DNA of 64,000 nucleotides from Halanaerobacter jeridensis (GTDB lineage: Bacteria; Bacillota; Halanaerobiia; Halobacteroidales; Halobacteroidaceae): assembly GCF_016908315.1 (NCBI RefSeq), contig NZ_JAFBDQ010000004.1:1-64000 (forward strand). Direction: 5' to 3'. The position numbers and the translations under genes are program-made. Positions within the stretch are counted from its first letter, which is position 1, and the number at the start of each line of letters is the position of its first letter. The notes beneath the pieces are model-generated. The model searched no databases and was not told the origin of the DNA. It saw only the letters and a program-made list of their open reading frames with translations. Shown piece by piece: positions 25,717 to 35,234 of the stretch.

Positions 25717-26964
25717 ATGAACAACAGACAAAAGAAAGAATTTGAACATCCAGAGTGGTCTAAGAATGCTAATATCTATGAGGTTAATTTACGTCAATAT
25801 ACTCCCGAAGGTACATTCTCAGCTTTTAAAAAACATTTACCACGTTTAAAAGAGATGGGGGTAGATATTTTATGGTTGATGCCGATTCATCCGGTTGGAA
25901 TTAAAAACTGTAAAGGGAAACTTGGTAGTCCCTATGCTGTGAGGGATTATTTTGCTGTTAATTCTAATTACGGGACTTTAGATGAATTTAAAGATTTGGT
26001 AGCAGAGATACATAAGCAAGATATGAAAGTGATTATAGATTGGGTTGCTAATCATACTGCTTGGGACCATAAGTGGGTAGAAGAACACCCTGAATGGTAT
26101 AAAAAAGATGAAAAGGGAAATATTCATTCCTATGTGTATGATAATGGAGAAGAATTAGAACATTGGACAGATGTGATTGGTTTAGATTATAGCGAACCTA
26201 AATTGCGAGAAAAGATGATTGAAGCTTTAAAGTACTGGGTTCGAGAGACTAATATTGATGGTTATCGCTGTGATGTAGCAGGCTTAGTGCCGACTGAATT
26301 TTGGGAACGGGCAAGAAAGAAATTAGACGAACTTAAAGATGTATTTATGTTAGCAGAGTGGGAAGAGCCAGAGTTGCATGAAGAAGCGTTTGATATGACT
26401 TATGATTGGGAGTTTCATGATTTGATGATTGAAATAGCTGAAGAAACCAAAGATACTTTAGACCTTAAAGACTATGTTGAAGAAGATGATGAATTTCCTG
26501 AAGATGCTTACCGGATGGCATTTACTACTAATCATGATAAGAATACTTGGGAAGCATCTGATGAAGAGTTTTTTGGAGAAGGTTTTTTAGCTTTTTCAGT
26601 TTTAGCAGCTACCCTGCAGGGGATGCCTTTAATTTACGGCGGACAAGAATCAGGGTTGGATAAAAGAGTTGATTTTTTCTATAAAGATCAGATTGAATGG
26701 GATGATTATCAATATGCTGAGTTTTATCAGCGCTTATTAAAGTTGAAAAAGAATAATCCTGCTTTATGGAATGGGCAATATGGTGCTCAAGCTGAGGTAC
26801 TACCAGAGACTGATGAAAATATTTTTGCTTTTAAGCGAGAAAAAGAAAATAATCAAGTACGTGTGATCATTAATTTTTCTAATGAAGAGCAACTTATTAA
26901 GAATAGTAGTAATTTTGCAGTAGAAAAATTATTACCTTGGGATTATAAGATAAAAATTAATTAA
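25717..26964 (+). CDS. Alpha-amylase family (GH13) glycosyl hydrolase
   Basis: 415 aa, no signal peptide, so cytoplasmic. It has the GH13 barrel with IYEVNLRQYTPEGTFSAF, region I VIIDWVANHTAWDH, nucleophile Asp in IDGYRCDVAG, acid/base Glu in VFMLAEWEEPE and the third Asp in AFTTNHDKNTW. The C-terminal beta domain (VRVIINFSNEEQL) is short. Specificity, such as maltose/maltodextrin or sucrose-type, is not evident. It starts 23 nt after the ROK kinase, likely cotranscribed, so the pair could hydrolyse an imported oligosaccharide and phosphorylate the product (inference). Confidence 0.92.
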   Translation: MNNRQKKEFEHPEWSKNANIYEVNLRQYTPEGTFSAFKKHLPRLKEMGVDILWLMPIHPVGIKNCKGKLGSPYAVRDYFAVNSNYGTLDEFKDLVAEIHKQDMKVIIDWVANHTAWDHKWVEEHPEWYKKDEKGNIHSYVYDNGEELEHWTDVIGLDYSEPKLREKMIEALKYWVRETNIDGYRCDVAGLVPTEFWERARKKLDELKDVFMLAEWEEPELHEEAFDMTYDWEFHDLMIEIAEETKDTLDLKDYVEEDDEFPEDAYRMAFTTNHDKNTWEASDEEFFGEGFLAFSVLAATLQGMPLIYGGQESGLDKRVDFFYKDQIEWDDYQYAEFYQRLLKLKKNNPALWNGQYGAQAEVLPETDENIFAFKREKENNQVRVIINFSNEEQLIKNSSNFAVEKLLPWDYKIKIN

Positions 26965-27011
26965 ATTCTAGTTTAGTAATTTTTAGGTTGACTATTAACT
27001 TAAATTACCAT

Positions 27012-27084
27012 ATTATAAAATTAAAGATGAAATGTTAGAAGTCATACGTCTAATGATCTATCATAAGTTTTATAATTTTATAAT
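27012..27084 (+). other. 73-bp imperfect palindrome before the CpdB-like gene
   Basis: attataaaatta (27012-27023) is the exact reverse complement of taattttataat (27073-27084). The centre holds a second dyad, ttaga/tctaa. It may terminate the ROK/GH13 transcript or act in the leader of the nucleotidase gene. It is A+T-rich, so some self-complementarity is expected by chance. Confidence 0.45.
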
Positions 27085-27126
27085 CCCCCATAGTAAGAAA
27101 TATAAAATTAACTAGGAGGGATTAAA

Positions 27127-29025
27127 TTGAGATTTAAAAACAAAAAAATTATGTTAAGTATGGTAATGGTGGCTGTTTTCCTTTTAGTAGGTAGTTTGAG
27201 TGTGGAAGCGTTTAGAATTGAGACTTCAGGTACAGAGCACAGTTTAACAATTATGGGTACTACAGATATGCATCAAAATTTGATGCCGTATGACTATATG
27301 GCTGATAAAGAAGTTGAAGGATTTGGCTTTGCAAAAACTTATAGTTTGATTGAAGAAGTGAGAGATAATAATCAAAATACGATGCTTCTTTCTAATGGAG
27401 ATATAATTTCAGGTAGTTTAATCAGTACTTTAGAAACACAAATAGATCCACTAAAAGAAGGGGAAACCCAAAGAATTGTTGAAATTTATAATAAAGTGGG
27501 TTATGAAGCAGTAGCAGTAGGGAATCATGAATTACAAGATTATGAGATGGATTACTTTGAAAAGGCTCGTCAAGGTGCTGAATTCCCTTGGGTTTCAGCT
27601 AATATTAAATTAAATAATCAAGATCAAAGATATGTTAAACCATATACTATAATAGAAAAAGAAATTGATGGTAAAGAATTAAAAGTTGGTGTCATTGGTT
27701 TTACACCGCCGCAGACTATGCGTTGGGGTAGTAGTCATTTAAAAGGAAATGTAGAGATGGAAGATATAATTACTGCAGCGAAGAAGTATGTACCCGAACT
27801 TAAGAAGAAATCTGATATTGTAGTTGCTATAGCTCATACTGGAATCTCCACTGCTCCTAAAGATTCCTATGATGCTCGAGAAAATGCTGCTTATTATTTG
27901 GCGCAAATAGATGGAATTGATGCAATGATTTTAGGTCATCAACATGGTGATTTACCTGGTGGATATAAAGATATAGAAGGAATTGATAGTGAAGCAGGAA
28001 CTATTCATGGTGTGCCAGCAGTGATGCCTAAATCATGGGGAAGAGCTTTAGGAGTCATTGATTTAAAATTAATTAACAATGGAGATGATTGGAAAGTAAG
28101 ATCTGCTGATACAGAGTTGAAGGTAGTTGATAAAAATGTTAAAGCCCATCCGATGGTTGAAAAAATGGCTCAAGATGTGCATCAAGCTACAATAGATTAT
28201 GTTAGAAAACCTTTAGGTGAGTCAGAAAGAGATATAAGATCTTATGTTTCTCGAGTGATGGATTCTTCTGTAACTCAAGTTATCAATAATGCTCAATTAT
28301 GGTGGGCCAAGCAAGAGTTTGCAGAAGGTGAATACTCTGATTTGCCGATCTTATCAGCAGCTGCACCATTTAAGGCAGGAAGAGAAAATCCTAAGTACTT
28401 TACTGAAGTTGGAAAAGGAAATATTACAATTGGTGATGTAACTGATATTTATATTTACGCTAATCAAATTCGGGTTATGAAATTAAATGGTCAGCAAGTA
28501 ATTGAATGGCTAGAGAGAAGTGCAGAAAACTTTAATCGCATCGATCCTAATGCTTCTGGTAAGCAAAAGTTATTAAATAGTGAATTTTCTGCTTATAATT
28601 ATGATGTGATTGAAGGAATTGAGTATCAAATTGATGTTACTAAACCACAAGGAGAAAGAATTGTTAATGCTACTTATGAAGGTCAACCGTTAACTGCTGA
28701 ACAAGAATTTTTAGTAGTAACTAATGATTATCGTGCTGGTGGAGGCGGGAGCTTCCCACCTTGTGTAGAAGAAGATCCAGTTTATGCGCCATCAGGTGCT
28801 ACTAATCGAGCTCAGATAATTAAATATGTTAAATCTAAAGGAACTATCAATCCTGAGCCTACAAAGAATTGGAGTATTAAGCCAGTTGATGTTGAGGGAA
28901 CTGTGACTTTCCGTTCACACCCTAAAGCTAATGAATATATAAAAGAATATGATTTTAAGGGTGTAGAATTTTTAAAAGTAGACCAGAATAATATGGGAGT
29001 TTATAAAATTAATTTAGATAAATAA
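27127..29025 (+). CDS. Secreted 2',3'-cyclic-nucleotide phosphodiesterase / 3'-nucleotidase (CpdB-like)
   Basis: 632 aa exported metallophosphoesterase. The signal peptide is IMLSMVMVAVFLLVGSLSVEA. Metal-binding motifs are GTTDMHQNLMPYDY, LLSNGDIISGS, VAVGNHELQDYE, VAIAHTG and LGHQHGDLPG. The C-terminal 5'-nucleotidase domain has the substrate-stacking region LVVTNDYRAGGGGSFPP. It probably scavenges phosphate and nucleosides from RNA breakdown products outside the membrane. TTG 27127 lies behind aggaggg. It is monocistronic, ending in a 30-bp palindrome. Confidence 0.92.
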   Translation: MRFKNKKIMLSMVMVAVFLLVGSLSVEAFRIETSGTEHSLTIMGTTDMHQNLMPYDYMADKEVEGFGFAKTYSLIEEVRDNNQNTMLLSNGDIISGSLISTLETQIDPLKEGETQRIVEIYNKVGYEAVAVGNHELQDYEMDYFEKARQGAEFPWVSANIKLNNQDQRYVKPYTIIEKEIDGKELKVGVIGFTPPQTMRWGSSHLKGNVEMEDIITAAKKYVPELKKKSDIVVAIAHTGISTAPKDSYDARENAAYYLAQIDGIDAMILGHQHGDLPGGYKDIEGIDSEAGTIHGVPAVMPKSWGRALGVIDLKLINNGDDWKVRSADTELKVVDKNVKAHPMVEKMAQDVHQATIDYVRKPLGESERDIRSYVSRVMDSSVTQVINNAQLWWAKQEFAEGEYSDLPILSAAAPFKAGRENPKYFTEVGKGNITIGDVTDIYIYANQIRVMKLNGQQVIEWLERSAENFNRIDPNASGKQKLLNSEFSAYNYDVIEGIEYQIDVTKPQGERIVNATYEGQPLTAEQEFLVVTNDYRAGGGGSFPPCVEEDPVYAPSGATNRAQIIKYVKSKGTINPEPTKNWSIKPVDVEGTVTFRSHPKANEYIKEYDFKGVEFLKVDQNNMGVYKINLDK

Positions 29026-29033
29026 ATTTCTTT

Positions 29034-29063
29034 TTAAGCAGCTGAGATATCTCAGCTGCTTAA
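29034..29063 (+). terminator. Perfect 30-bp palindrome after the nucleotidase gene
   Basis: The stem ttaagcagctgaga with no spacer to tctcagctgcttaa (central at) is perfectly self-complementary. T-rich bases lie on both flanks, so it may act as a bidirectional terminator. Confidence 0.7.
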
Positions 29064-29181
29064 GTTATTTATAGAATATTTAGCTGAGAATTTAAAATTT
29101 ATATTTTTAATGATATAATAAAGGTAATAAGCTAGATTAGTGATCATTGATTTTACAGCATTCTTCAGGAGGAATAAGCTT

Positions 29182-30078
29182 ATGGATAAAGAAAAAATAT
29201 TAGTTTTATTAAAAAAGTCATCTTCTTTTCCTAGTTTACCTTCAGAAGTGATTGATATTTTTGAAAAATTAGAGTACCCATTAGAATTAGAAATAGATGA
29301 ATTTAAATCTCAAATTAAAAAGTATGGTAATCTCAATGAAGTTATTTTAGATGTTGTTAATTCTAATTATTTTTCTTTGCAGAGAAAGGTTAATACTTTA
29401 GGTCAAGCTATTAAATTTTTAGGTATGAAAACAATGAAGGAAGTAATTGTTGCTATTTTACTTAAATCTTTGTTTCCTAAAAGATTAGGAAGATCGGAAG
29501 AATTTGATAGAAAAAAATATTGGGAGCATTGTGTAGGGACTGCTTTGGCAAGTAATGAAATAGCAAAGAAGATCAATCATCCTTATGGTAATCAATTCTT
29601 TTTTAAAATTTTAATTCATGACATAGGAGTATTGGCATTGGATGTTTGTATGCCTGACCTATTGGATGAAATTTATTCTTTAGCTAAAGAAAAAGAAATT
29701 TCATTACTTGAAGCTGAGGCTCAAATGATGAATGGGGCTACACACTGTGATATTGGAAGTTGGCTATGTAAAAGATGGAAAATCCCCAGTGATGTAGCAA
29801 AAATAATTAGGCATCATCATAAGCCTAAAATAAATGATTTAAGAACTAAGATTGTACATCTAGGTGATGTAATTAGTGGTAATTACTATCAAAGAATTTT
29901 AGGTATAGAAAAAGATTATAATCAGTTTAAGCAAGAAATTATTGATTCTATTAATATTAATGAAAAAACTTTAGATAAAATAAGTTCTAATTTGCAAAGC
30001 AAGATTAAAAATATAAAAGAAAATTATAATCTTAATTTATTAGATTATAATAAGTTTATAGGGGATGTAGTTTTATAA
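29182..30078 (+). CDS. HDOD domain protein
   Basis: 298 aa. The HDOD domain spans most of the protein: LPSEVIDIFEKLEYPLELE, LNEVILDVVNSNYFSLQRKV and LGQAIKFLGMKTMKEVIVAI are the typical core. HD-like residues remain in KILIHDIGVLALDV and KIIRHHHKPK. HDOD proteins are scaffolds in c-di-GMP, chemotaxis and stress signalling. ATG 29182 is used because aggagg (29168-29173) precedes it; the in-frame GTG at 29140 has no ribosome site. Confidence 0.85.
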   Translation: MDKEKILVLLKKSSSFPSLPSEVIDIFEKLEYPLELEIDEFKSQIKKYGNLNEVILDVVNSNYFSLQRKVNTLGQAIKFLGMKTMKEVIVAILLKSLFPKRLGRSEEFDRKKYWEHCVGTALASNEIAKKINHPYGNQFFFKILIHDIGVLALDVCMPDLLDEIYSLAKEKEISLLEAEAQMMNGATHCDIGSWLCKRWKIPSDVAKIIRHHHKPKINDLRTKIVHLGDVISGNYYQRILGIEKDYNQFKQEIIDSININEKTLDKISSNLQSKIKNIKENYNLNLLDYNKFIGDVVL

Positions 30079-30103
30079 TGATAAATAAAGGAGAGGATTA
30101 GTT

Positions 30104-30592
30104 ATGAAATTAGCAGTTTTGTATCATAGCGAAAGTGGTAATACAAAGCAAGTAGGAGAAATTATTGCTGCTGGAGCAGAAAAATTAGAAGAGATAGAGG
30201 CTAAATGTATGAGTATTGATGATGTTGATGAAGATTATTTAACAGAAGCTAAAGCTGTTATTTTTGGGAGTCCTACATATCATGGTGATATTTCATGGCA
30301 GATGAAAAAATGGCTTGATACTGAAGCAGGTAGTTATGATTTTAGTAGTAAATTAGGGGCAATGTTTGCTACTGAAAATTATCTAGGTGGCGGTTCAGAT
30401 GTGGCTTTATTAACATTAGCAGGACATCTGTTAGTTAGTGGCATGCTTGTATATTCTGGTGGTGCAGGTGAAGGAGATCCTTATACTCATTATGGAATTG
30501 TAACAATTAAAGATGGTGATGCAGAAGATCAAGAAAAAGCAGAAATTTTTGGTGAACGAGTTGCTAATAAAACAAAAGAAGTATTTGCATAA
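30104..30592 (+). CDS. Flavodoxin family protein
   Basis: 162 aa. The FMN phosphate loop is LYHSESGNTKQVGEII. Later loops are IFGSPTYHGDISWQMKKWLD and FATENYLGGGSDVAL, resembling WrbA/NADPH-quinone-reductase-like flavodoxins. Cytoplasmic electron carrier or quinone reductase; the partner is unknown. ATG 30104 lies behind aaaggagagg. It starts the pair with the Gfo/Idh oxidoreductase. Confidence 0.88.
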   Translation: MKLAVLYHSESGNTKQVGEIIAAGAEKLEEIEAKCMSIDDVDEDYLTEAKAVIFGSPTYHGDISWQMKKWLDTEAGSYDFSSKLGAMFATENYLGGGSDVALLTLAGHLLVSGMLVYSGGAGEGDPYTHYGIVTIKDGDAEDQEKAEIFGERVANKTKEVFA

Positions 30593-30615
30593 GTTAACAG
30601 GAAGGGGAGATAACA

Positions 30616-31587
30616 ATGATTAAGTGGGGGATTTTTGGTACAGGAAATATAGCTAATGCTTTTGCTAGTGATTTTAAAGCAGTTAATAGTGGTGAATTAG
30701 CTGGAGTAGCTTCAAGGAATAGAGTCCGGGCCAAAGAATTTGCAGCTGAATATAATATTCCGAATTCTTATGAGGGCTATAAAAATTTAGTTAAAAATAA
30801 AGAGATTGATATTGTTTATATTGCTACGCCGCATGCTTTTCACTATGAAAATATAATGCTGTGTCTAGAAAATGATATATCTGTATTTTGTGAGAAACCA
30901 TTAACAGTTAACTATCAACAGGCACAAGAAGCAGCTGAATTAGCAGCAGAAAAAGACTTATTATTATTAGAAGCGATGTGGACGTATTATCTACCGGCTA
31001 TTAAAAAGGTTAAAGAATGGATTGCTAATGGTCAGATTGGTAAAGTGAAAATGATAGAAGCTGAATTTGGCTTTAGAAATGAAATAGACCCAGACAGTAG
31101 ATTATTTAACCTAGATTTAGCTGGAGGAGCATTATTGGATGTAGGAATTTATCCAATTGCTTTAGCAAATCTTATCGAAAATAGTGCAGTGAAAAATGTA
31201 CTAGCAGAGGGAAGATTAGGTTCTACAGGCGTTGATGAAGATAATGCAGCACTATTAAAATTTGAATCTGGAACATTAGCGCAATTGTCAAGTTCGCTTC
31301 GAACAGAGCTAGAAGATGAAGCAGTAATTTATGGGACTAAGGGACAAATTAATATTCCTGATTTCTGGCGAGCTGAAAAGGCTGTTTTAGAAGCAGATGA
31401 ATGTGAAGAAGTATTTGAAGACAAGCGAGATACGACTGGATATAATTATGAAGCTGAAGCAGTAAGTAAATTATTATTGGAAGGTCAGGAAAAAAGAGCA
31501 GAAAAAATGTTAGAATTAAGTTTAGAAAACATGAGAATACTTGATGAAATACGTAAACAGTTAGATTTGGAATATCCGTTTGAATAA
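30616..31587 (+). CDS. Gfo/Idh/MocA family oxidoreductase
   Basis: 323 aa NAD(P)-dependent dehydrogenase of sugar or inositol-type substrates. The Rossmann start is KWGIFGTGNIANAFASDF, followed by DIVYIATPHAFHYENIM and the catalytic-Lys motif VFCEKPLTVNYQQA. The C-terminal substrate domain includes GGALLDVGIYPIALANL. Specificity is unknown. It lies 23 nt after the flavodoxin and is closed by a strong terminator. Confidence 0.92.
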   Translation: MIKWGIFGTGNIANAFASDFKAVNSGELAGVASRNRVRAKEFAAEYNIPNSYEGYKNLVKNKEIDIVYIATPHAFHYENIMLCLENDISVFCEKPLTVNYQQAQEAAELAAEKDLLLLEAMWTYYLPAIKKVKEWIANGQIGKVKMIEAEFGFRNEIDPDSRLFNLDLAGGALLDVGIYPIALANLIENSAVKNVLAEGRLGSTGVDEDNAALLKFESGTLAQLSSSLRTELEDEAVIYGTKGQINIPDFWRAEKAVLEADECEEVFEDKRDTTGYNYEAEAVSKLLLEGQEKRAEKMLELSLENMRILDEIRKQLDLEYPFE

Positions 31588-31595
31588 CTAGATTC

Positions 31596-31627
31596 AATAG
31601 TCCTCCTAATCTGGAGGACTATTTTTA
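31596..31627 (+). terminator. Terminator after the Gfo/Idh gene
   Basis: aatagtcctcc (31596-31606) pairs perfectly with ggaggactatt (31613-31623), followed by a T-run. Confidence 0.92.
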
Positions 31628-31634
31628 ATACGGA

Positions 31635-31687
31635 TTGGAATAATACATTGTTTATGTTATAATGACATATGTTTGTCGGTATATACC
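31635..31687 (+). promoter_or_regulatory. Promoter with NagR-like operator before the HAD phosphatase
   Basis: TTGGAA (31635-31640), 17 bp, TATAAT (31658-31663), then ggtatatacc (31678-31687), the same palindromic core as at 23494-23505 and in the same position relative to the -10. It suggests control by the GntR regulator at 23820. Confidence 0.65.
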
Positions 31688-31730
31688 AAATAATATTAGC
31701 TATTGTTATTGAAACAAGGGGGAGACGAAG

Positions 31731-32621
31731 ATGGAAGATACAAATATAGAACTGATTTTATTAGATTTGGATGGTACATTATTAAACTTAGAGTCAGAAG
31801 TATCAGCAACCAATAAAAAAGTAATTAAAAAGTTAATGCAGCAGGGATATAAAGTTGCGATTGCAACTGGGAGACACTATAAGGAAGCAAAAAGAGTAAC
31901 TAGTGATATAGATAATTTAGTCTATATTACTACTAATGGGAGTTATGTTGAAGATGCTGCAGGCCAAGAAATTTTTAGTGCTACACTAGAAATGGATAGT
32001 TTGTTATCTGTAATTGATATTTTAGAGAAAGAATCAAATTTAGAGTATGCTTTATTTACAACGGAGGAAGTTTTAGTCAAAGATCAACATCAATTTTTAA
32101 AAAGAATAGTTAATAGTGTCCAGAGTCCTTTTAAAAATTTACCATCAGAAGAAAAAGAAAAAATAATTGTTAATAATGAATTAGGGAAACCTCTCCAAAC
32201 AGAAACTGATTTAAAAGACTATGTTTGCGATAAAGAATCGGCTATTCATAAAATTTTGATATTAGGAGAGGTAGAAGAACTACCAAGAATAAATGATGAA
32301 ATAGCAGCTAATGTAGGAACTGGTATTGAGGTAACTAGTTCAGGGCCTGATAATTTAGAGATAAATGCTGCGGATATTTCTAAAGGTCGCGCTTTAGATC
32401 TATTAACTCAATATTTAGAGATACCGCTAGAACAGACAATTGCTTTTGGTGATAGTGCTAATGATTTAGAGTTGTTAGAAACAGCTCAAACAGCAGTAGC
32501 AATGAAGAATTCTGAATTAGAAGAATTGAAAGAAAAGGCTGATATTATAGCACCTACAAATGTGAATGATGGGGTAGCAAAAGTATTAACTGAACTTTTA
32601 GATATTAAGATAAAATACTAA
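31731..32621 (+). CDS. Cof-type HAD family hydrolase
   Basis: 296 aa sugar-phosphate-type phosphatase. HAD motif I is LILLDLDGTLLNLE, motif II region is KVAIATGRHYKEAKRV, motif III Lys is in ADISKGRALDLL and motif IV is IAFGDSANDLELLE. Substrate unknown. The NagR-like operator upstream hints that it handles an amino-sugar or hexose phosphate (inference). ATG 31731 lies behind agggggag. Confidence 0.93.
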   Translation: MEDTNIELILLDLDGTLLNLESEVSATNKKVIKKLMQQGYKVAIATGRHYKEAKRVTSDIDNLVYITTNGSYVEDAAGQEIFSATLEMDSLLSVIDILEKESNLEYALFTTEEVLVKDQHQFLKRIVNSVQSPFKNLPSEEKEKIIVNNELGKPLQTETDLKDYVCDKESAIHKILILGEVEELPRINDEIAANVGTGIEVTSSGPDNLEINAADISKGRALDLLTQYLEIPLEQTIAFGDSANDLELLETAQTAVAMKNSELEELKEKADIIAPTNVNDGVAKVLTELLDIKIKY

Positions 32622-32643
32622 AAGATGAGGAAGTGAGAATATT

Positions 32644-33522
32644 ATGGCAAAAATAGCTAAGTTGAGTAATCAACACATTAGACTTGAAGTTGATAGTCAG
32701 GGAGCGCAGATGACTAGTTTAAAGTTAAAGGAAGATGATCTGGAATATTTATGGACAGCAGATTCTGAATATTGGGGACGTCATGCTCCTATTTTGTTTC
32801 CGATTGTAGGCAAATTAAAAGATGATCAATATCAACTTAATGGACAAAGCTTTGATTTAACTCAACATGGTTTTGCTAGAGACAGTGAGTTTGAACTGAT
32901 TGAGAAGACAGAAGACCAGCTTGTGTATCGCTTGTCTAGTAACCCAGCTACTCTAGAAAAATATCCCTACCAGTTTGAGCTGGATCTTAGTTATGAACTA
33001 GTAGAGAATGAGGTTAAGATTAAATATAGAGTTAAGAATAAAGATGAACAGAAAATGTATTTTTCTATTGGAGCACATCCAGGATTTAATTGGCCTTTAG
33101 AGGCAGGGGAGAAGAAACATGATTATTATTTAGAGTTTGAGAAAGCAGAAAAAGTTGCAGCATATTATTTAGAAGAAGGTTTATTAACTAATGAACATGA
33201 GTCATTTTTAGTTAATAGCAAAGTTAAGAACTTGATACCAGAATTATTTAATAATGATGCTTTGATATTTAAAAATCTCAGCTCTGAAGAAGTGAGTTTA
33301 AAAAGTAAACAGTCAGCGAGAGAAGTTACAGTTTCCTTTGAAGGCTTTCCTTACTTGGGAATTTGGTCTAAATCTCCAGAAGCACCATTTATTTGTATTG
33401 AACCGTGGTATGGAATTGCTGATTTAAAAGATAGCAAAGGAAATTTAAAAGAGAAAAAGGGAATTAATAGTATAGACCCAGGAGCAGAATTTGTTTGTGA
33501 ACATAGTATAAAAATTAAATAG
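32644..33522 (+). CDS. Aldose 1-epimerase family protein (LacX-like)
   Basis: 292 aa mutarotase-fold protein. Characteristic residues are YWGRHAPILFPIVGKLKDD, DLTQHGFARDSEFELIE and the catalytic-type His in SIGAHPGFNWPL, with CIEPWYGIADLKDS near the C-terminus. It matches the LacX/YeaD-like branch and may epimerise a sugar or hexose-6-phosphate. It follows the HAD phosphatase by 22 nt, likely one operon. Confidence 0.9.
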   Translation: MAKIAKLSNQHIRLEVDSQGAQMTSLKLKEDDLEYLWTADSEYWGRHAPILFPIVGKLKDDQYQLNGQSFDLTQHGFARDSEFELIEKTEDQLVYRLSSNPATLEKYPYQFELDLSYELVENEVKIKYRVKNKDEQKMYFSIGAHPGFNWPLEAGEKKHDYYLEFEKAEKVAAYYLEEGLLTNEHESFLVNSKVKNLIPELFNNDALIFKNLSSEEVSLKSKQSAREVTVSFEGFPYLGIWSKSPEAPFICIEPWYGIADLKDSKGNLKEKKGINSIDPGAEFVCEHSIKIK

Positions 33523-33533
33523 ATAGTTAAATA

Positions 33534-33565
33534 AAGGTCAGGTAATGTTCACTGACCTTATTTTC
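33534..33565. terminator. Bidirectional terminator between convergent genes
   Basis: aaggtcag (33534-33541) pairs with ctgacctt (33552-33559). T-rich on the + side (atttt) and A-rich before it, so it can serve both the epimerase gene (+) and the DUF3006 gene (-). Confidence 0.85.
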
Positions 33566-33574
33566 ATCTGTGGT

Positions 33575-33766
33575 TTATTCAAATAATTCTTCTTTAAGTT
33601 TATCAATATCATCTTGGACTCTTTCAGTTCCTTCATGGTCAATAGTTACTTTTAGAAAATCTCCTTCTTCTACTTTCTTTGGTAGCGTTTTTTTAGGAAT
33701 AGTAAAAGTTTGATTCTGACATTCAATTACTGCTTTATCTCCTTCAAATCTATCAATAACCCACAT
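33575..33766 (-). CDS. DUF3006 family protein
   Basis: 63 aa (MWVIDRFEGDKAVIECQNQ and so on, then KKTLPKKVEEGDFLKV). DUF3006 proteins commonly sit beside ComEC-like metallo-hydrolases, as here; function unknown. The start codon at 33766 has a ggaggcga-type ribosome site on the - strand. It lies 21 nt downstream of the metallo-hydrolase gene. Confidence 0.88.
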   Translation of the reverse strand: MWVIDRFEGDKAVIECQNQTFTIPKKTLPKKVEEGDFLKVTIDHEGTERVQDDIDKLKEELFE

Positions 33767-33787
33767 ATTATCGCCTCCAGTTTTATT

Positions 33788-34954
33788 TTAATATTTTGAT
33801 ATAAGTTTTTGTTCTTGGTTATATAATTTTGCTGTATCACCATTATTATTCCAAATGTAGCGACCAGTCCAAACAATAGTTTGAGGACCAGCTTCTTTGC
33901 CTCGCCCAGAAACTATGAAGATACTTTCTCCCTTGGCCAGGGTTGTATTTTTGGGAAAAGTAAAAGTTTGTTTTCCCTTCACACTGACTAACTTCCAATT
34001 TGAAATATCAACTTCTTGCTGACTAGTATTAGTAATTTCAACTAGTTCATCACTTAGGCTAACCCTTGAAATTTTTACTCCAGTCTGATTATTAGTTCTA
34101 ATTTTTTTATTCTTAGAGTTTGCACTCGTATTGAATGAAATTTTTTGTCCATCACTAGTAGCGATAATGGTATTTTGCTGGTCAGTGCGATAAATATTTA
34201 TGCCATGTTTTTCTAAGCGGCTGATTATTTGTGAACTAGGATGGTTAAAGGGATTATCTTGCCCTACAGAAATAACTCCATACTTAGGTTTTACTTTATA
34301 TAAAAACAGATTGCTGCTAGAAGAATTACTGCCATGATGAGGTATTTGTAATAGGTCAGCCTCAAGTGGAACATGAGAGTTGATTAAATCATATTCTACT
34401 TTTTTCTCAATATCTCCAGTTAAGAGAAAAGAGGTATCTTGAAAATTTATTTTAGTAACTAATGAGTAATTATTTAGACTCTCATAATCTTTTCCTTCTG
34501 GGCTTAATAGTGACACCTTCAGATTGAGTTCTGGTTGAGAAACTATTTCCAATCCGGCAGTAGCTCCTTTGATTTTCTTATTTTTATTTTTAACTGCTAA
34601 TAATACATCGCGAAAAGTATTTGTAGTATGAGTTACATTGGGCATATAAATTCTTCCCATTTTAAAATTATTGATTATATAGTCTAATCCTCCAATATGG
34701 TCTGCATGAGGATGAGTGCCAAGCAAATAATCAATTTTGTTAATTTCCAAGTTGCGTAGATAGCTGGCGACGGTTGGCCCGCTATCATTAGGACCAGCAT
34801 CAATGAGCATTGTTTCTTGAGTTGGTAATTGAATTAGTATTGAATCACCTTGACCGACATCAATAAAATGAATTTTTAAGTTTTCTGCTTGAATAGTTGT
34901 GGTTAAAAAAGATACTATTAAAATAATTAATATAATGATTAGTTTATTTTTCAT
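33788..34954 (-). CDS. Secreted ComEC-like MBL-fold hydrolase with lamin-tail domain
   Basis: 388 aa exported protein. The signal peptide is LIIILIILIVSFLTTTIQA. The metallo-beta-lactamase domain starts IHFIDVGQGDSILIQLP and has the metal motif GTHPHADHIGGLDYI plus SFLLTGDIEK and QIPHHGSNSSSS. From about residue 285 there is a lamin-tail (LTD) domain: VKISRVSLSDELVEITNTSQ, DISNWKLVS and GRYIWNNNGDTAKLYN. The hydrolase part matches the ComEC C-terminal domain, a presumed nuclease acting on extracellular DNA; no ComEC channel is attached. Operon with DUF3006. Confidence 0.9.
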   Translation of the reverse strand: MKNKLIIILIILIVSFLTTTIQAENLKIHFIDVGQGDSILIQLPTQETMLIDAGPNDSGPTVASYLRNLEINKIDYLLGTHPHADHIGGLDYIINNFKMGRIYMPNVTHTTNTFRDVLLAVKNKNKKIKGATAGLEIVSQPELNLKVSLLSPEGKDYESLNNYSLVTKINFQDTSFLLTGDIEKKVEYDLINSHVPLEADLLQIPHHGSNSSSSNLFLYKVKPKYGVISVGQDNPFNHPSSQIISRLEKHGINIYRTDQQNTIIATSDGQKISFNTSANSKNKKIRTNNQTGVKISRVSLSDELVEITNTSQQEVDISNWKLVSVKGKQTFTFPKNTTLAKGESIFIVSGRGKEAGPQTIVWTGRYIWNNNGDTAKLYNQEQKLISKY

Positions 34955-35234
34955 CTAGAAGCCTACTTATCTTTATTATTTTCGAGGTTTTATTAAATTA
35001 TCCTTTTATTGAAAATGATATTAATGAATTTGTTTAATGATTTTATTCCAATTAAAAAATCAAAAGCTAATTGCAAAAAAGGTAAATAATTATAAAATAA
35101 AAAGGTTTTGAAAGATTTACCCTTAATTACTTAATTAGTAAATCAAGTTAAAATTAATCTAAGATATATTCTATAAACCATTTATAATATTTATTTGCTT
35201 TAAGTTTTTTAGTTAGAAGAGGAGGTCTTTTAAG

